Shown here: positions 48,111 through 59,035 of the stretch, in pieces
Position numbering within the stretch: the first letter of the stretch is position 1
Layout: each line of letters opens with the position of its first letter
DNA from: Homalodisca vitripennis
Taxonomy: Eukaryota; Arthropoda; Insecta; Hemiptera; Cicadellidae
DNA: 64,000 nucleotides
Direction of reading: 5' to 3'
Assembly: GCF_021130785.1 (NCBI RefSeq)
Contig: NC_060211.1
Location: 120,342,501 to 120,406,500, forward strand
Made by a program: the position numbers and the translations under genes
Notes under the pieces: generated by a model
Told to the model about the DNA's origin: nothing
Database searches by the model: none
What the model saw: the letters and a program-made list of their open reading frames with translations, nothing else

Positions 48111-49328
48111 CATATATACATAGACATACTGTCCTGTCATAGAATATAATCTCCTTGTATTTTAATGACATATGTTTTTATTTAATAGAAAATTGTTTAT
48201 ATTATTATTATTGTAACTACTTTTTTAGTCAGTTTGAGGGTGATCGTAAATCGGCAAAAGTCATTAATTAAATACTCTAATTAACATTCAATAACTCAAA
48301 AACCATACGTTTTAATTGCAACACACACATGAAGATGATTACTTAGGTCATATAATAATAGGAAACCACAACATATCATCCTAAAGTAGCCTAAATAATT
48401 ATCAAAACCTTTCATATTTATATTTATGGTAAATTCAAATAGGTATTTCAAATCAGAAATTAATAGGGGGCAAGAGAAAATTGGTATTTACACTATTTCT
48501 AGAAATTTCAAAGCATTCAAGTATGTTCTTCTTCTTTACGCTGTTGATTATTTTTAAATAACGTAACGAAATATAAATGTAGATGATATCTAATAATGCT
48601 GTTTGCATGATACGTGTGACATACATTATTCGTGGACTAGGATAATATAATTTAAAATGCAATGCACCAGTGATACACAAGTTACAATCGCCTTTATTTA
48701 GTTGTTAATTTCTAAAAAAAAACGCTACTATAAGCGAGATTAGATAATGCTTTACATTAAGAGAACTATAGTTCTTTAATATTCATAAAATTAATTATCT
48801 TTCAAGTTTTAACGCATTACAATATAATCTCTAAAGTAAAATGGGACTTAGAAACTAGTGTCAGAAACGTGACCTGAGGTGGCCAACTTCTGAGTCCCAT
48901 TCCACGGTCGAGTGGAGGTTGTGTTGGCAAAACTGTAAGCAGCTTAAGTCTTATCATCCGGGAGTTTGTTGTTATCGTTCTATCGTGGTGTTGTGAATAT
49001 TACTTCCAGTTTTGTACTTAACTGAAAATTTAAAGTAAATAGTAATGTGTAAAACTTTTACTTTATATCCGGATTACGACAGGAGTGTTACAATATTAAT
49101 CTGTATATTTTTTATCATAAACTGCTTTATAACTTGGCTAAGATATCCTTGTACAGATACGAACTTCAGTTTAGCTTATAACAACAAGGATAACTATCAC
49201 TATCAAGGTGCTGACATTGATTATTCACAATCTTATATTTATTGTTTGGCCTTTGATATATATGTACACCACAACTAAGATGTGTGCAACAGGTTATCTA
49301 TGTGAAACTAGAAAGATACGAATTTGCA
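48107..49328. other. Intergenic or intronic DNA
   Basis: A less AT-rich patch at 48840-48980 is open on the minus strand for about 47 codons from an ATG; the product is not recognised. Frames at 48453-48680 (minus) and 49045-49278 (plus) show no motif. Confidence 0.4.
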
Positions 49329-49378
49329 AAAGATAGGAGTTCGCTATACCACGTTTCGTATACTAGGCCTCGCTGATG
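49329..49378 (-). repeat. Dispersed repeat family, module B copy
   Basis: This aligns without gaps by eye to 16-65, with AAAGATAGGA at one end and CGCTGATG at the other, and central ACCACGTnTCG in common. Confidence 0.65.
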
Positions 49379-51150
49379 TTGAAAACTCTCACATTCATAA
49401 ATAATTTAACTGTAGTAGGCTACATTTGTTACTATATTGTATTTTAAAATATCATATTATTTCATTCAGTACTAACACAATTTTAATTACTCTCCTATGT
49501 TTTCGTTACCATTATGGTTACCCATATTACCAAAATATAATATTTTCTAATTTTCAGGCAAATCGCATGGAGCATATACCAACATCGATCTCAATGTTGG
49601 CTTTATAAAATAAGCTCCGTGAAAAATATGAAGACTACAAGTCAGTTTGCTCTGATAATATAGTGCGGATAGGCAGTAAGACAGAAATTAAATGTTTCCA
49701 GCCCCTCATGTGATAATCCTTATTAACGTTCTGGCAATGAATGTATCGGGTAACAAGGTACAATTCAGTAGCCTATAATGGATGTGATGTACATTCATTA
49801 TGCTCTGTGATTATTATCTTGATATTTTAAGTACGCTATATCATGTTCCTTACAACATTAATATTATCAGGAAAGTGTACGTACCAGAAAATTCATTTGT
49901 TAATAGTTACTAAACCCGTCTATTAAAATAAATCAGAATACTTGACATACATATACATATTCGATTATTAAGGGAAACTTTTAATGGTCATGTAACAGGT
50001 TCAAGAATAAAATAAATATAAAAGTTAATATGTGATATATGCCATTTAGTAATGTAGTAGTAGTTAAGTTAGTTTTTTGTATATAAAATGGGTAAAAAGT
50101 GCACGTATTCTTATTTGATTTGTGTGCTTGTTTATATAAATCTTTGTAAAGAAACTGCAAGAAAACTCCGTATTGATCTGTTCTGTTTCCAATGAATGAA
50201 TGCGTAGTTCAAGAGGAGAAGGTACAATGGGTGGAAGTAGATGCTTTGTAATAAAAATATATTTTGTACACAAATCTAATATATGTTTCATTTATCTGGA
50301 TAGTATATTCAAACGCTATTAAGGTACGAAAAGAAGATACCAATTAGAAGTAGTAATTTTTAGACCAAATTAATCTTTTCGGACCTGCAAACAATACCAT
50401 AGTGCCGGAAATACCTTAGTCCAGTATAAAATATTACTTTACATGTAAATAAACGGTTTTTTACTGTAACCCTTTTTGCTGTAAATATAAACCTCTCAGC
50501 AATGAACGGTGAAATAGTACGAGCTTTAAACATGTCTATATCCGATTCAAAACTATTGTAGGACTCCATTAGATTACATCAAAAATGTTTTAGTTACGAC
50601 TAACGAGAATTTTATTTCTCCATGTTGATCTAAAATACTTTTATAGTTTTAGGATTTGTGGTAGCTAATGATTAAAATATTATCGATTGTCGCAAAGAAC
50701 ATTGTTACATCATATAGTTGCTTCTAAAAACTGTTCCCATTTCTCACTTCAGTGGCACGAAACTTAAACATTTACTTAAATTTTAATTATTTAAACATAG
50801 CTCTTTGGAATATCTTTCAGTGAAAATTAATCGGTTTTTAAGTATTTATAATGACATTATCAATAAGAATCTTAGGGCGTACTCAATATTCAATAGCAAA
50901 GCTGCGGGTACGTGATAGTTACCCGCATAATAAATACAAAACACAAATATTTAACAAAACATTGAAAAGATGGATTTCTCTTCAAAATAAAACTTGCAAA
51001 AACGATTTGCGGCAACATGTCAAAATAAAAGCAGTTTAACCATTATTTACGTTTATATAACAGAGATTTAACATAAATTATTTGTTCACAGTTGTATTCA
51101 AGATAACGGTAAATAACTACTTAAAGCCAACTATTGATTGGATTGTTGTT
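49379..51150. other. AT-rich stretch, nothing recognised
   Basis: Open frames at 49426-49608, 50064-50291, 50360-50569 and 50851-51039 are unrecognised and AT-driven. Confidence 0.45.
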
Positions 51151-51164
51151 GGGGGGGGGGGGGG
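51151..51164 (+). repeat. G14 homopolymer
   Basis: Fourteen consecutive G residues in AT-rich DNA. Runs of this length are unstable and can be miscounted by sequencing. Confidence 0.95.
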
Positions 51165-52721
51165 TGATTGGTACGCTGAACAGCTGCTCCTACTACATTA
51201 GACAACTGAGCGGATAGGAGGGTACTAAAGTAAAAAAAAAATTAATCTAGAAATTAAGTAATCATGAATGGAATTTTATTATAACACAGCTTTCATTACG
51301 ATTACTGATTGGTACATTAAAATATTTTTTTCGGGTATATACTATAAGGTGCTCTGAATAGATCAAAAGTGGCAACCTTCTTGGATTAAATGCCTTTATA
51401 AAACAAAACAAAACTGATCAGTATTTCCAATGCATATGATAAACTTTTATAAATTAGCCAGATAAAATATAATGGGTTGCGAATTTCTATTTACAGTTAT
51501 ACGTTACCAACAAGACTTAAAGCACGTAAATCTCTTATACTCCACTATTAATGTTAGTTGAGTGCCCGAATTTTCCTATTGCACTCCAACAAAAATGAAC
51601 GACACTTTAAGAAATTTGCTAGTTTTTGAATTGCATTAACAAGAGATAAAACATGGTCTTCTAATATCACTGGACCCGATATAGCGAAAAGATGGACAGT
51701 TAGACGGACGAACCTCATTTTCACTTTTTGAATTGAATGAAAGTATATTTCCGCCTCGAGCTATTGGGTTTTAAAATATATAGTTCCTTTGAATATGTAT
51801 CCAAACATAACAAATACAAATCGTACGCATGCACGTATGAACACGCTTATGTTGACAAATTCACTACTACGCAATCAATCGCATTACCATTACAAAGGGT
51901 CCACAGCCACAGGTTGTTTAGCCAAGCCAGGAATCGGTTCAATTCAATAGTACAATTTTGGTCATTTCTCACGTATTACGTCTCATGTTACTTATAATTT
52001 ATAGTAAAAATATAAAAATTATGATACTCCATTAAAATAAACTGATCAGTTAGACCTGTATCCAAACAGTTTAATATATTCTATTAAAAGAATGAAACTG
52101 TTCTGGTTGTATTACGTTTCATTTAAAATTAAATTGTTTATTTGATCTCTGTATTATTACAGTATTTATTCTCACCTACTTCAATGCTTTTTTATTATTG
52201 AAAACTAATCGTTCATTCTAAATTCTATTGTACTTAATTCGAATATTTAATATTATTAATATAAATAGTTAGAATAATATTAATATAAATATTGCTGTAA
52301 CAGTGTTTTTTTATATTTTTACAGTTTTCATGGACATGGCTTATAGGTTTTAACGTTCATTTAGTTTTTCTATTATTATAAAATATCTTTTACGGTATTT
52401 TCATTATTCTTCATGTTGTATTTAAGTATATGAACTGCTTGAAGTTCTATAACTTTCTATATTGCTATTATATATAATAATATTCTAGTGGAAAGAAACA
52501 TTATTATATTAGCCATTTAAAATATTTGCTACTTAAAAATACATAATTATAACATATTGTGTTAAGAAAATAGGTATATGTACGTTGTGCGTTCAGAAAT
52601 ATCTTGCATGCAATTCAAATACTAAATGCTATTTGTGACGTAATGATGTGTTTTGGTTGTGGGTAGAGGGTTGGAACGGCACATAGCTTCGGGCGTTCCA
52701 TCACAGACACGCTGAGATAGT
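51165..52721. other. AT-rich stretch, nothing recognised
   Basis: A frame at 51737-51997 is unrecognised. DNA becomes GC-richer at 52640-52725, immediately before the transposon. Confidence 0.45.
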
Positions 52722-52725
52722 AACT

Positions 52726-53199
52726 CAGTAAAATAAGGCAAAATAACGATGCAACTCGGAATGAAAGATAATAAGCTAAAAATTTGCATACGTCTTTATT
52801 TTGATGGTATAAAACTTACCTCAAAAGTCTCATATAATCACGTGTACGCGTCTTTAGATATTTAAGGTCAAATTTCACGAAAATCGGTTTTTTGCAAATA
52901 TCTCGTTTCCCTTACGCTAAATCACTTTGAAGGTTGTTAGAGAAATTGTAGAAGGGAAAATTTTCTTCAACTTTTGTCTGAAGTAATTTTATGTTACGTT
53001 CAACCCTTTTGAGATACAGCGCAAAGAGTAGGGGACCGCTTACCTGTATATACGATTAATGCGAGGTCAGCCAGTAGAATACAATAAATAAATGAGTTAT
53101 ATTGTTAATTATTCACTTACTATTATTATTATTACTTAATACTATTACTATTGTTAGCATTATTATCATTATTATTAAATATTTATTATTTATTATACC
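52726..53199. repeat. Left terminal inverted repeat (~474 bp)
   Basis: It is complementary to 54745-55224 throughout, with scattered substitutions and small indels. Shared landmarks, read inward, are GATAATAAGCTAAAAATTTG, CGTGTACGCG, AATTTCACGAAAATC, CTTACGCTAAA, AGTAGGGGACCGCTTAC, GCGAGGTCAGCCAGTAGAAT and a final ATT-triplet tract. About 10 bases are extra near its tip (GGCAAAATAACGATGCAAC against GGATGCAAC on the right). Confidence 0.95.
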
Positions 53200-54543
53200 G
53201 AGGACGAAACCACTACAACATATATCATCGATGGTGGTTTTCTATTGCATCGCGTTGTATGAAATAAAGATGATACTATCTCTGATATTTTGAATAAATA
53301 CGTCAAATATTTACAAACACATTATGGGTCAAGTATCGTTGTTGTATTTGATGGTTACTCAGACTACACTAAGAACATTAAAGCAATGGAACAATTAAGA
53401 AGAACTGGTGGTGTTTCAAAATCTTACGAACTCCGCTTTGATGAAACAATGGAGGTGCCAATCAGCCAAGAAAAGTTTTTATCGAATTCATCTAAAAAAA
53501 AAAAAATTATAGACATGCTTATCAACAAATTAAAAAAAACTGTTAATATCACTAAAAACAAACCAGAGATGATGCTGATGTTCTCATTGTAGAAACAGCT
53601 ATTGCAGAGTCTGAACTTAAAAAAAAAAAAAACTTCTGTCATTGTAGGCGAAGATATTTTTTTGCTAGTTATCTTGATAGGACGTGCTCAATCACATCAA
53701 CAAGAATTTTTTTTTTTTCAAAAAAATGGGTAAGGGTAATGTGGAGACAAAACTGTATTCATCGAAAAGTTTTGATAAATACCCTCATTCTAAGAAACAC
53801 ATATTATTTTTACACGCATTTAGTGGATGTGATATGACTTGTCTGCGTTTATTGCTATACATATATAGAAAAGGTAAAATATCGTTTATTAAAAAATGTT
53901 CGAAAAACATCACGATTTAAATCAATCAGCTGAACTATTTAAACAAAAGAAATGCTCTGTACAAGAATTATTTGGAAATGGAGTACGTATTTTCTTAGCA
54001 ACGTATAATACTCCGAAATCAGAAGGCGATATAGACTCTTTTCGATACACCCAGTTCATCAAATCAACAAGACTCAACAAACCAGTGCAGTTATCAAGTC
54101 TTCCCTCCTTCAAGTACAGCAGTGCGTCAGCATATATCCTTCGTGTCTATTATCAGACCAAAATTTTGGTTGGGAAATGATTGAGAACCCCAGGAATTCG
54201 GCTGGGTACTGCAAAATGAACTCCTGGAACCAATAACAACATTATTACCACCAGCACCAGAAGATCTGCTGAATACATATTTTGCAATTGCAAGAAAGGT
54301 TGTGGTTCTAATTGCGGATGCAGGAAATCAGGATGCACTTTAATCTGTGGGCAGTGTAATGGACAATCATGCCTCAACGCTTCATCAACTTCAGATGGTT
54401 TCAATGAAGAAAGTGAATATGCACCTGATATTCTTGAATCTTTCTATTCTGATAATTTAGTAAACGAGAATGATAATAATGAATCCGATATTGAACAGCC
54501 AGAGGAAGAAGAAGAAGACGACGATGAACAAGAAGAAAATTAA
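53197..54543 (+). pseudogene. Academ-type transposase relic: PIN/XPG-like nuclease plus Cys-rich tail
   Basis: The reading starts directly at the inner edge of the left repeat and switches frame at least five times. Segment 1 (53197-53259) contains I-I-D-G-G-F-L-L-H-R and is cut by an in-frame TGA (53260-53262) at a probable Trp codon. Segment 2 carries V-V-F-D-G-Y (from 53341) and breaks near 53565 after an A13 run. Segment 3 has D-A-D-V-L-I-V-E-T-A. After another A run comes G-E-D-I-F-L-L-V (53647-53670), where Phe sits at the place of the second acidic residue expected in a GED-x-D nuclease box. Segment 4 has H-A-F-S-G-C-D (about 53813-53833), with a frame change before R-K-G-K-I-S-F. Segment 5 (53896-54180) is a long clean stretch ending at TGA. 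The last segment has a cysteine-dense region, C-N-C-K-K-G-C-G-S-N-C-G-C (from 54293), then C-G-Q-C and an acidic tail to TAA (54541-54543). The fold assignment is by motif recall. Confidence 0.75.
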
Positions 54544-54744
54544 AACAAAAATATTAATCATTAATAATGAAAACAAATATTTTATATTTGTAATTTTAAT
54601 AAATTGATTATTGGGATCAATAAATAATAATAATATATAATTAAACTTCATTTGAAATATTTCTTTTAATATTGTATGTTTGGTAAAAATAAAATAACTA
54701 TTATTTAGAGAATATATAATTTATAATTTAATATCTATAAATAT

Positions 54745-55224
54745 GGTATATTAAATAATAAATAATAATAACTATTTCATAATAATGATAATAATGCTAA
54801 CAATAATAATAGTATTAAGTAATAATAATAATAGTAAGTGAATAATTAACAACATAACTCATTTATTTATTGTATTCTACTGGCTGACCTCGCATTTATC
54901 GTATATACATGTAAGCGGTCCCCTACTCTTTGGCGCTGTATCTCAAAAAGGGTTGAACGTACATAAAATTACTTCAGACAAAAAGTTGAAGAGACTTTTC
55001 TGTTCTACAATTTCTCTAAACCACCTTCAAAGTCGTTTAGCGTAAGGGAAACGAATATATTTTCAAAAAAAACTGATTTTCGTGAAATTTGACCTTAAAT
55101 ATCTAAAGACGCGTACACGTGATTATATGAGACTTTTCAGGTAAGTTTTATACCATCAAAATAATGACGTATGCAAATTTTTAGCTTATTATCTTTCATT
55201 CGAGGTTGCATCCTTATTTTACCG
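54745..55224. repeat. Right terminal inverted repeat (~480 bp)
   Basis: This is the inverted partner of 52726-53199. The inner end is a TAA-triplet tract (TAATAATAATAATAG and similar) mirroring the ATT tract on the left. The open frames on the minus strand over this region are mirror images and not genes. Confidence 0.95.
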
Positions 55225-55228
55225 GACT

Positions 55229-56299
55229 ATAGCTTTGTTGTAAAACATACGTGGGGATTTGTTAGATTATATTTCTGGTGTCTATGTAACTCAATATATA
55301 CTATATTACTGGAAATTACTAAAAATTGCTTTTAAGTTAATAAGTTAATATAAAGAAATTATTGTTAAAAATTGGTAATTGATTTTTTAACAATAAAGTC
55401 AACTATGACTTAACACTCCATAAGTTTTATCCAGGGTACTAATGGTTCTCAAGCAATTACAATTTTGCGTAGCCATTTTTTTATTACTTAGTACTTAATA
55501 ATCTATTTCCCTCTCCAACTTCATGGCTTTACTTTATTGGTTATTAAAGTTTCCATATAAATCAGAAAATTCTAGTAAATAAAGAACAAATTAGTGTTAT
55601 AGTTTTGCTCGTAGTTCATTTACAATTATTTGTGATAACCTAGAATCTGTTGAGATCTATTCTTTTTTTTACTGCCGTTATAAACTGCATTGAATACTGA
55701 AATTTCATTAAATGATTGAGAACAATTCATTGTAATTTATAGAGGATGAAAACGCCCTTTTAACTTCGATCTAACTTCGAATTCTTCGATCTATTAGAAA
55801 ACAACATCCTAGCATATAGAGACACTTGCTTCACAAAACTGTTTACATGCTTAATAATGGCAGCCCATAATCACGTATCATACAGAGAACCTGTATGTTT
55901 ATAAGGAAATCCATAAAAGCAATAACGTCTTTCGTAACGGAGAATATTCGTCCCAATTCAATAGTCCCAAATGTATCAAGTAACTAAACAGTTTTAATTT
56001 ACCCAAAAACTTATTGCTTATACCATTGTCATTAATTTGAATGAAAAATATGAAACACGAAGCAAAATTTACTTTATGGAACATGATTACAAAAGAAAAT
56101 ATAGTATTGTTTTGGTAATACAAATACTTCAATATTTCTAACTCTAATTGATATAAGAAACGAAATACATTGAATATCTTGCTTTGATGTAAGATAAGAC
56201 ATAAGATACATCGTGCTACTAATCACGAGACACTAAAATCCAATCTAGTTGTACTAATCTTACTTGTTGTAATACTTTTTTGATTCGACATTTCTAGGA
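55229..56299. other. AT-rich stretch, nothing recognised
   Basis: A 77-codon minus-strand frame (55899-56132) is Phe/Ile/Leu-rich and unrecognised. I see no repeat. Confidence 0.45.
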
Positions 56300-56520
56300 C
56301 ACTTTTTCCTTAGAGTTCACGCCACGTTGCGCGTGTAGGAGGCCGGCTCGAGGCCAGCCTTGTATTGATTCTGTCCAAACGTACGCGCTACATTGCATGA
56401 CTGACGTTAGCTCATGCGTGACGTTGCTGCCGAGCCGCCACTGCCGTGATTGTTCGCCGTCACGTCGCTCTGCGGCTTCTTAACCGCACTAAACCACCCT
56501 ATTGTATGACCAAACGCTTA
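56300..56520. other. CpG-dense island with splice-acceptor edge
   Basis: This is the most CpG-dense patch in the window, abrupt on both sides. It starts with ACTTTTTCCTTAG (AG at 56312-56313), a near-ideal splice acceptor, after which a plus-strand frame is open for 55 codons (56316-56480) to a TAA. The peptide is Arg/Cys/Ser-rich (for example TPRCACRRPARG) and not recognised. The minus strand is also open over the same bases, so openness may simply reflect low A/T. GGCCGGCTCGAGGCCAGCC and repeated TGACGTT/GTGACGTTG (CRE-like) words lie inside. Alternative readings are a first exon, a promoter CpG island, or a conserved non-coding element. Confidence 0.35.
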
Positions 56521-57929
56521 CATTTTTTACCGAGTTAAAAAATCAGACAATAAAATTAATGTAACTTTTTTTACTTATTTTTAGTTCCTAGCCAAATAAA
56601 TATATAAATGTAACATTACTTTACATGACTATAAGAATAATAAACATGAGAAATATAAATACTTTAATGAAGGTTGTCCAAATAAAATTACGTAGAAAAT
56701 TGTTCAACACAATTCAAATCTTGAGAATTACATATCTCTAACACTTGATGTAACATATAGACTGGGAATGGCTCTTCATATCAAGAGTAAAATATTTCAA
56801 AGTTGTTTTTTTAAATACAAATTTAACCGAAAACCCTTTATAAAGTTATAGCAATCTTGAATGTCTTTACGCGCCAATTTCAAGCGACACAGATCAAAAT
56901 TATTTTTTGTTTTATTATTCATTTGATCACTCAGCTAATTTTTAGACTGTATATACAGAAAATTTAAAAAATATTTTGTGTGTTTTAAACAATATAAACA
57001 CTTTACAACAATATATTTATCTAAAAATGTTTTAATAATCTTCCCTTTTAGACTTAAACGAGGAGATATAATATATTACATTAGTTTATACAGTATAAAG
57101 AATGTAATAATGTACATTTTAAATAGTAACTATATTTACACTAAGTTGCAGGATTTTAAATTACCAGCAACGATTTAATTTCATATATATTTCATTGTCC
57201 GACCTTCCAGTGCAGTACCTTTAGATTATGCTTGTAGTATTTCAATTAGAAACTGAATAACTCTTGCAAAGATTCCTTTGTACTGATAATTTTTATATTG
57301 ATCAAATAGTAACAGTTTGTCATATAGTTAATTACACTACAAAGTAAAACTATTTTGATATTGATATTTGTATTTGTGTGAGTAAAAGACGCACACCATT
57401 GTATTACACGTACAACTTATTAAACAAGACGTGTTAATCATTGTTACGCACTGTTCTCATTAGTATTCAAGTTAGTAACAGTTTTCGAGAGCTACCTCCA
57501 CGTTGTAAGATTGAACAATGTCGAAATGGGTAATATTATAGATTTGTAGAATTAAATTATAATTGTGTTCTACAATAAAAAGGCAACATAAATTACAAGT
57601 AATGCAGATAGATAAAAAATAAAATAATTTGGACCATTAACGAGGTTTTGTTAAATTATATAACATACTATTCTATCATCTAAAAATAAACATAAGTTAG
57701 ATGAAATAATTAGTTTAATAATTATTAAGCATATTTAAACATGGCATAGTTATGAGTGGCTGTGATACTAAAGAAACTTTTAAAGTGTGTTTATAATAGT
57801 ATCCATTAGTATTAAAAACGATCAATATTCATAACTCCTAAATATTTACTTCCTTCAGTTCCAGCAAATTACAGAACAAAACGTAATGATACAGCTGACA
57901 AGTTCTTTCATTTTAGGTTGAGTCTCGTG
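56521..57929. other. AT-rich stretch, nothing recognised
   Basis: A frame at 56978-57178 is AT-driven. I see no gene. Confidence 0.45.
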
Positions 57930-58110
57930 TCTCTTTATTATTTATGAATAATCCATAAATGACGAGGAAGGGCGAGGGCGATCAATTGTATCCTGGTAAC
58001 AGACCAAACAAACGTCTAGCTCCTCAGGGACAAATGGATTTATCAATAGGACATTCCTCCTTCCACACAACTGTGGCTGTCTACTGGCAAATCTAGCTAT
58101 CCGTAACAAT
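57930..58110. promoter_or_regulatory. GC-richer block with TTTATG/CATAAA stem
   Basis: ATTTATG (57940-57946) and CATAAAT (57954-57960) are exact complements around AATAATC and are followed by GACGAGGAAGGGCGAGGGCG, then GATCAATTGTATCC. TTTATG is a Caudal/Abdominal-B-type word. No coding frame is seen. It is a possible regulatory element; the call rests on word content only. Confidence 0.2.
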
Positions 58111-58479
58111 AGTTAACATATTTACCATGTCTGGTCGTATACAACTACTTTCAATATATTGGTAGCACTGGTAACTGATATACTAAACTCCTAGGCTTAG
58201 TAAGCTGCTGACTATCTACTGATTTCATTTTTATTATACTGTCAATTCAGATTGTCTACTAATAGATTAACCATGGTGGTATGTAGGCTGTGTTCTAGAT
58301 TGCACAGCTTAGTCTTTCAGTCTCCTGAGAGCATTGACAGTCTAGCTCTGTGGAACAATCATTCCGACAATCTTGTATTTATTTTAAATTTTATTAATTT
58401 TGGTTTAATGCTTTTCGCTAAGCTTTATTGATTTTGGTTTTGATTTAGTTTTAACATCGTGGAGCTGAAAGTTTCATTT
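58111..58479. other. AT-rich stretch, nothing recognised
   Basis: I see no gene or repeat. Confidence 0.45.
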
Positions 58480-58660
58480 ATGTTTCATCGTCAGTCTGTC
58501 TTTATATTCGTCTACCTGTCCACACTTTATCACGAAAAGTAACTGGCCTATAAATTGTGCTTCAAATCTATATGAGAAACATCAAGTTCGAAGATTTTAC
58601 ACAGTGATTTTGCTGAGCGCTAGCGAAAATTGTAACGTTGATCATATAGGTAGCCACGAT
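58480..58660 (+). repeat. Dispersed repeat family, module A copy
   Basis: TCGTCAGTCTGTCTTTATAT, TCTACCTGTCCACACTTTAT and GAGAAACATCAAGTTCGAAG are followed by TTTTGCTGAGCGCTAGCGAA (58607-58626), in the order seen in the 37.7 kb and 42.7 kb copies. Confidence 0.65.
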
Positions 58661-58899
58661 TGCAACGAGAAAAAAGCAGTATAAATGAATTTGTAAACAA
58701 ACCCAATAGATTCATAAGATATGTGATGGAAACATGTCACATATTAACACGTGTAGCCTAACTATCCTGACACATAAATAATTTTATATTTTGTTGACTT
58801 TTGTTATTTAAACACTGGTTATAAACTAAACGTAATGAAAAATATGCATGTATCATGTGATAGGTGGACAAAGATTTTGTATGCAGACTTAAAATTGTT
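58661..58899. other. Spacer between modules of the dispersed repeat
   Basis: AT-rich, nothing recognised. It may be part of the same repeat unit. Confidence 0.35.
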
Positions 58900-59035
58900 A
58901 TGACACTTCCTTTCTAAAATAATATTTGTCTGTCCAAAGTATATCTCGAGAGTGAAATAAGCTATACATTTAACATTTTGCATGCAACACCAAAAAAGCC
59001 TCTTACGACACGTTCATGAGGCGTACTTCTAAATT
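58900..59035 (+). repeat. Dispersed repeat family, module B copy
   Basis: GTCTGTCCAAAGTATATCTC, GAGAGTGAAATAAGCTATAC and TTTTGCATGCAAC are followed by AAGCCTCTTACGACACGTTC and GGCGTACTTC. Together with 58480-58660 it forms an A-then-B pair like those at 20.2 kb and 42.7-43.3 kb. Confidence 0.65.

Larger units (their letters stand above)
52722..55228 (+). mobile_element. Academ-like DNA transposon, degenerate, with long TIRs
   Basis: The element spans about 52726-55224 (2.5 kb). It consists of two long, near-identical inverted terminal repeats (52726-53199 and 54745-55224) around a decayed gene (53197-54543). The tips read CAGTAAAATAAGG on the left and, reverse-complemented, CGGTAAAATAAGG on the right. 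The adjoining four bases are AACT (52722-52725) and GACT (55225-55228), a plausible 4-bp target-site duplication with one mismatch. The encoded relic joins a PIN/XPG-like nuclease region to a C-terminal cysteine-rich region. From established knowledge, Academ elements have 3-4 bp target duplications and encode an XPG-type nuclease and Cys-rich zinc-finger regions, which is why I assign this superfamily. The N-terminal part of a full transposase is missing, so this copy cannot be autonomous. Confidence 0.72.

Noticed and set aside
53424..54651. Minus-strand frames inside the transposon
   Set aside because: They are shadows of the plus-strand relic, which carries the recognisable motifs and the correct order of blocks.
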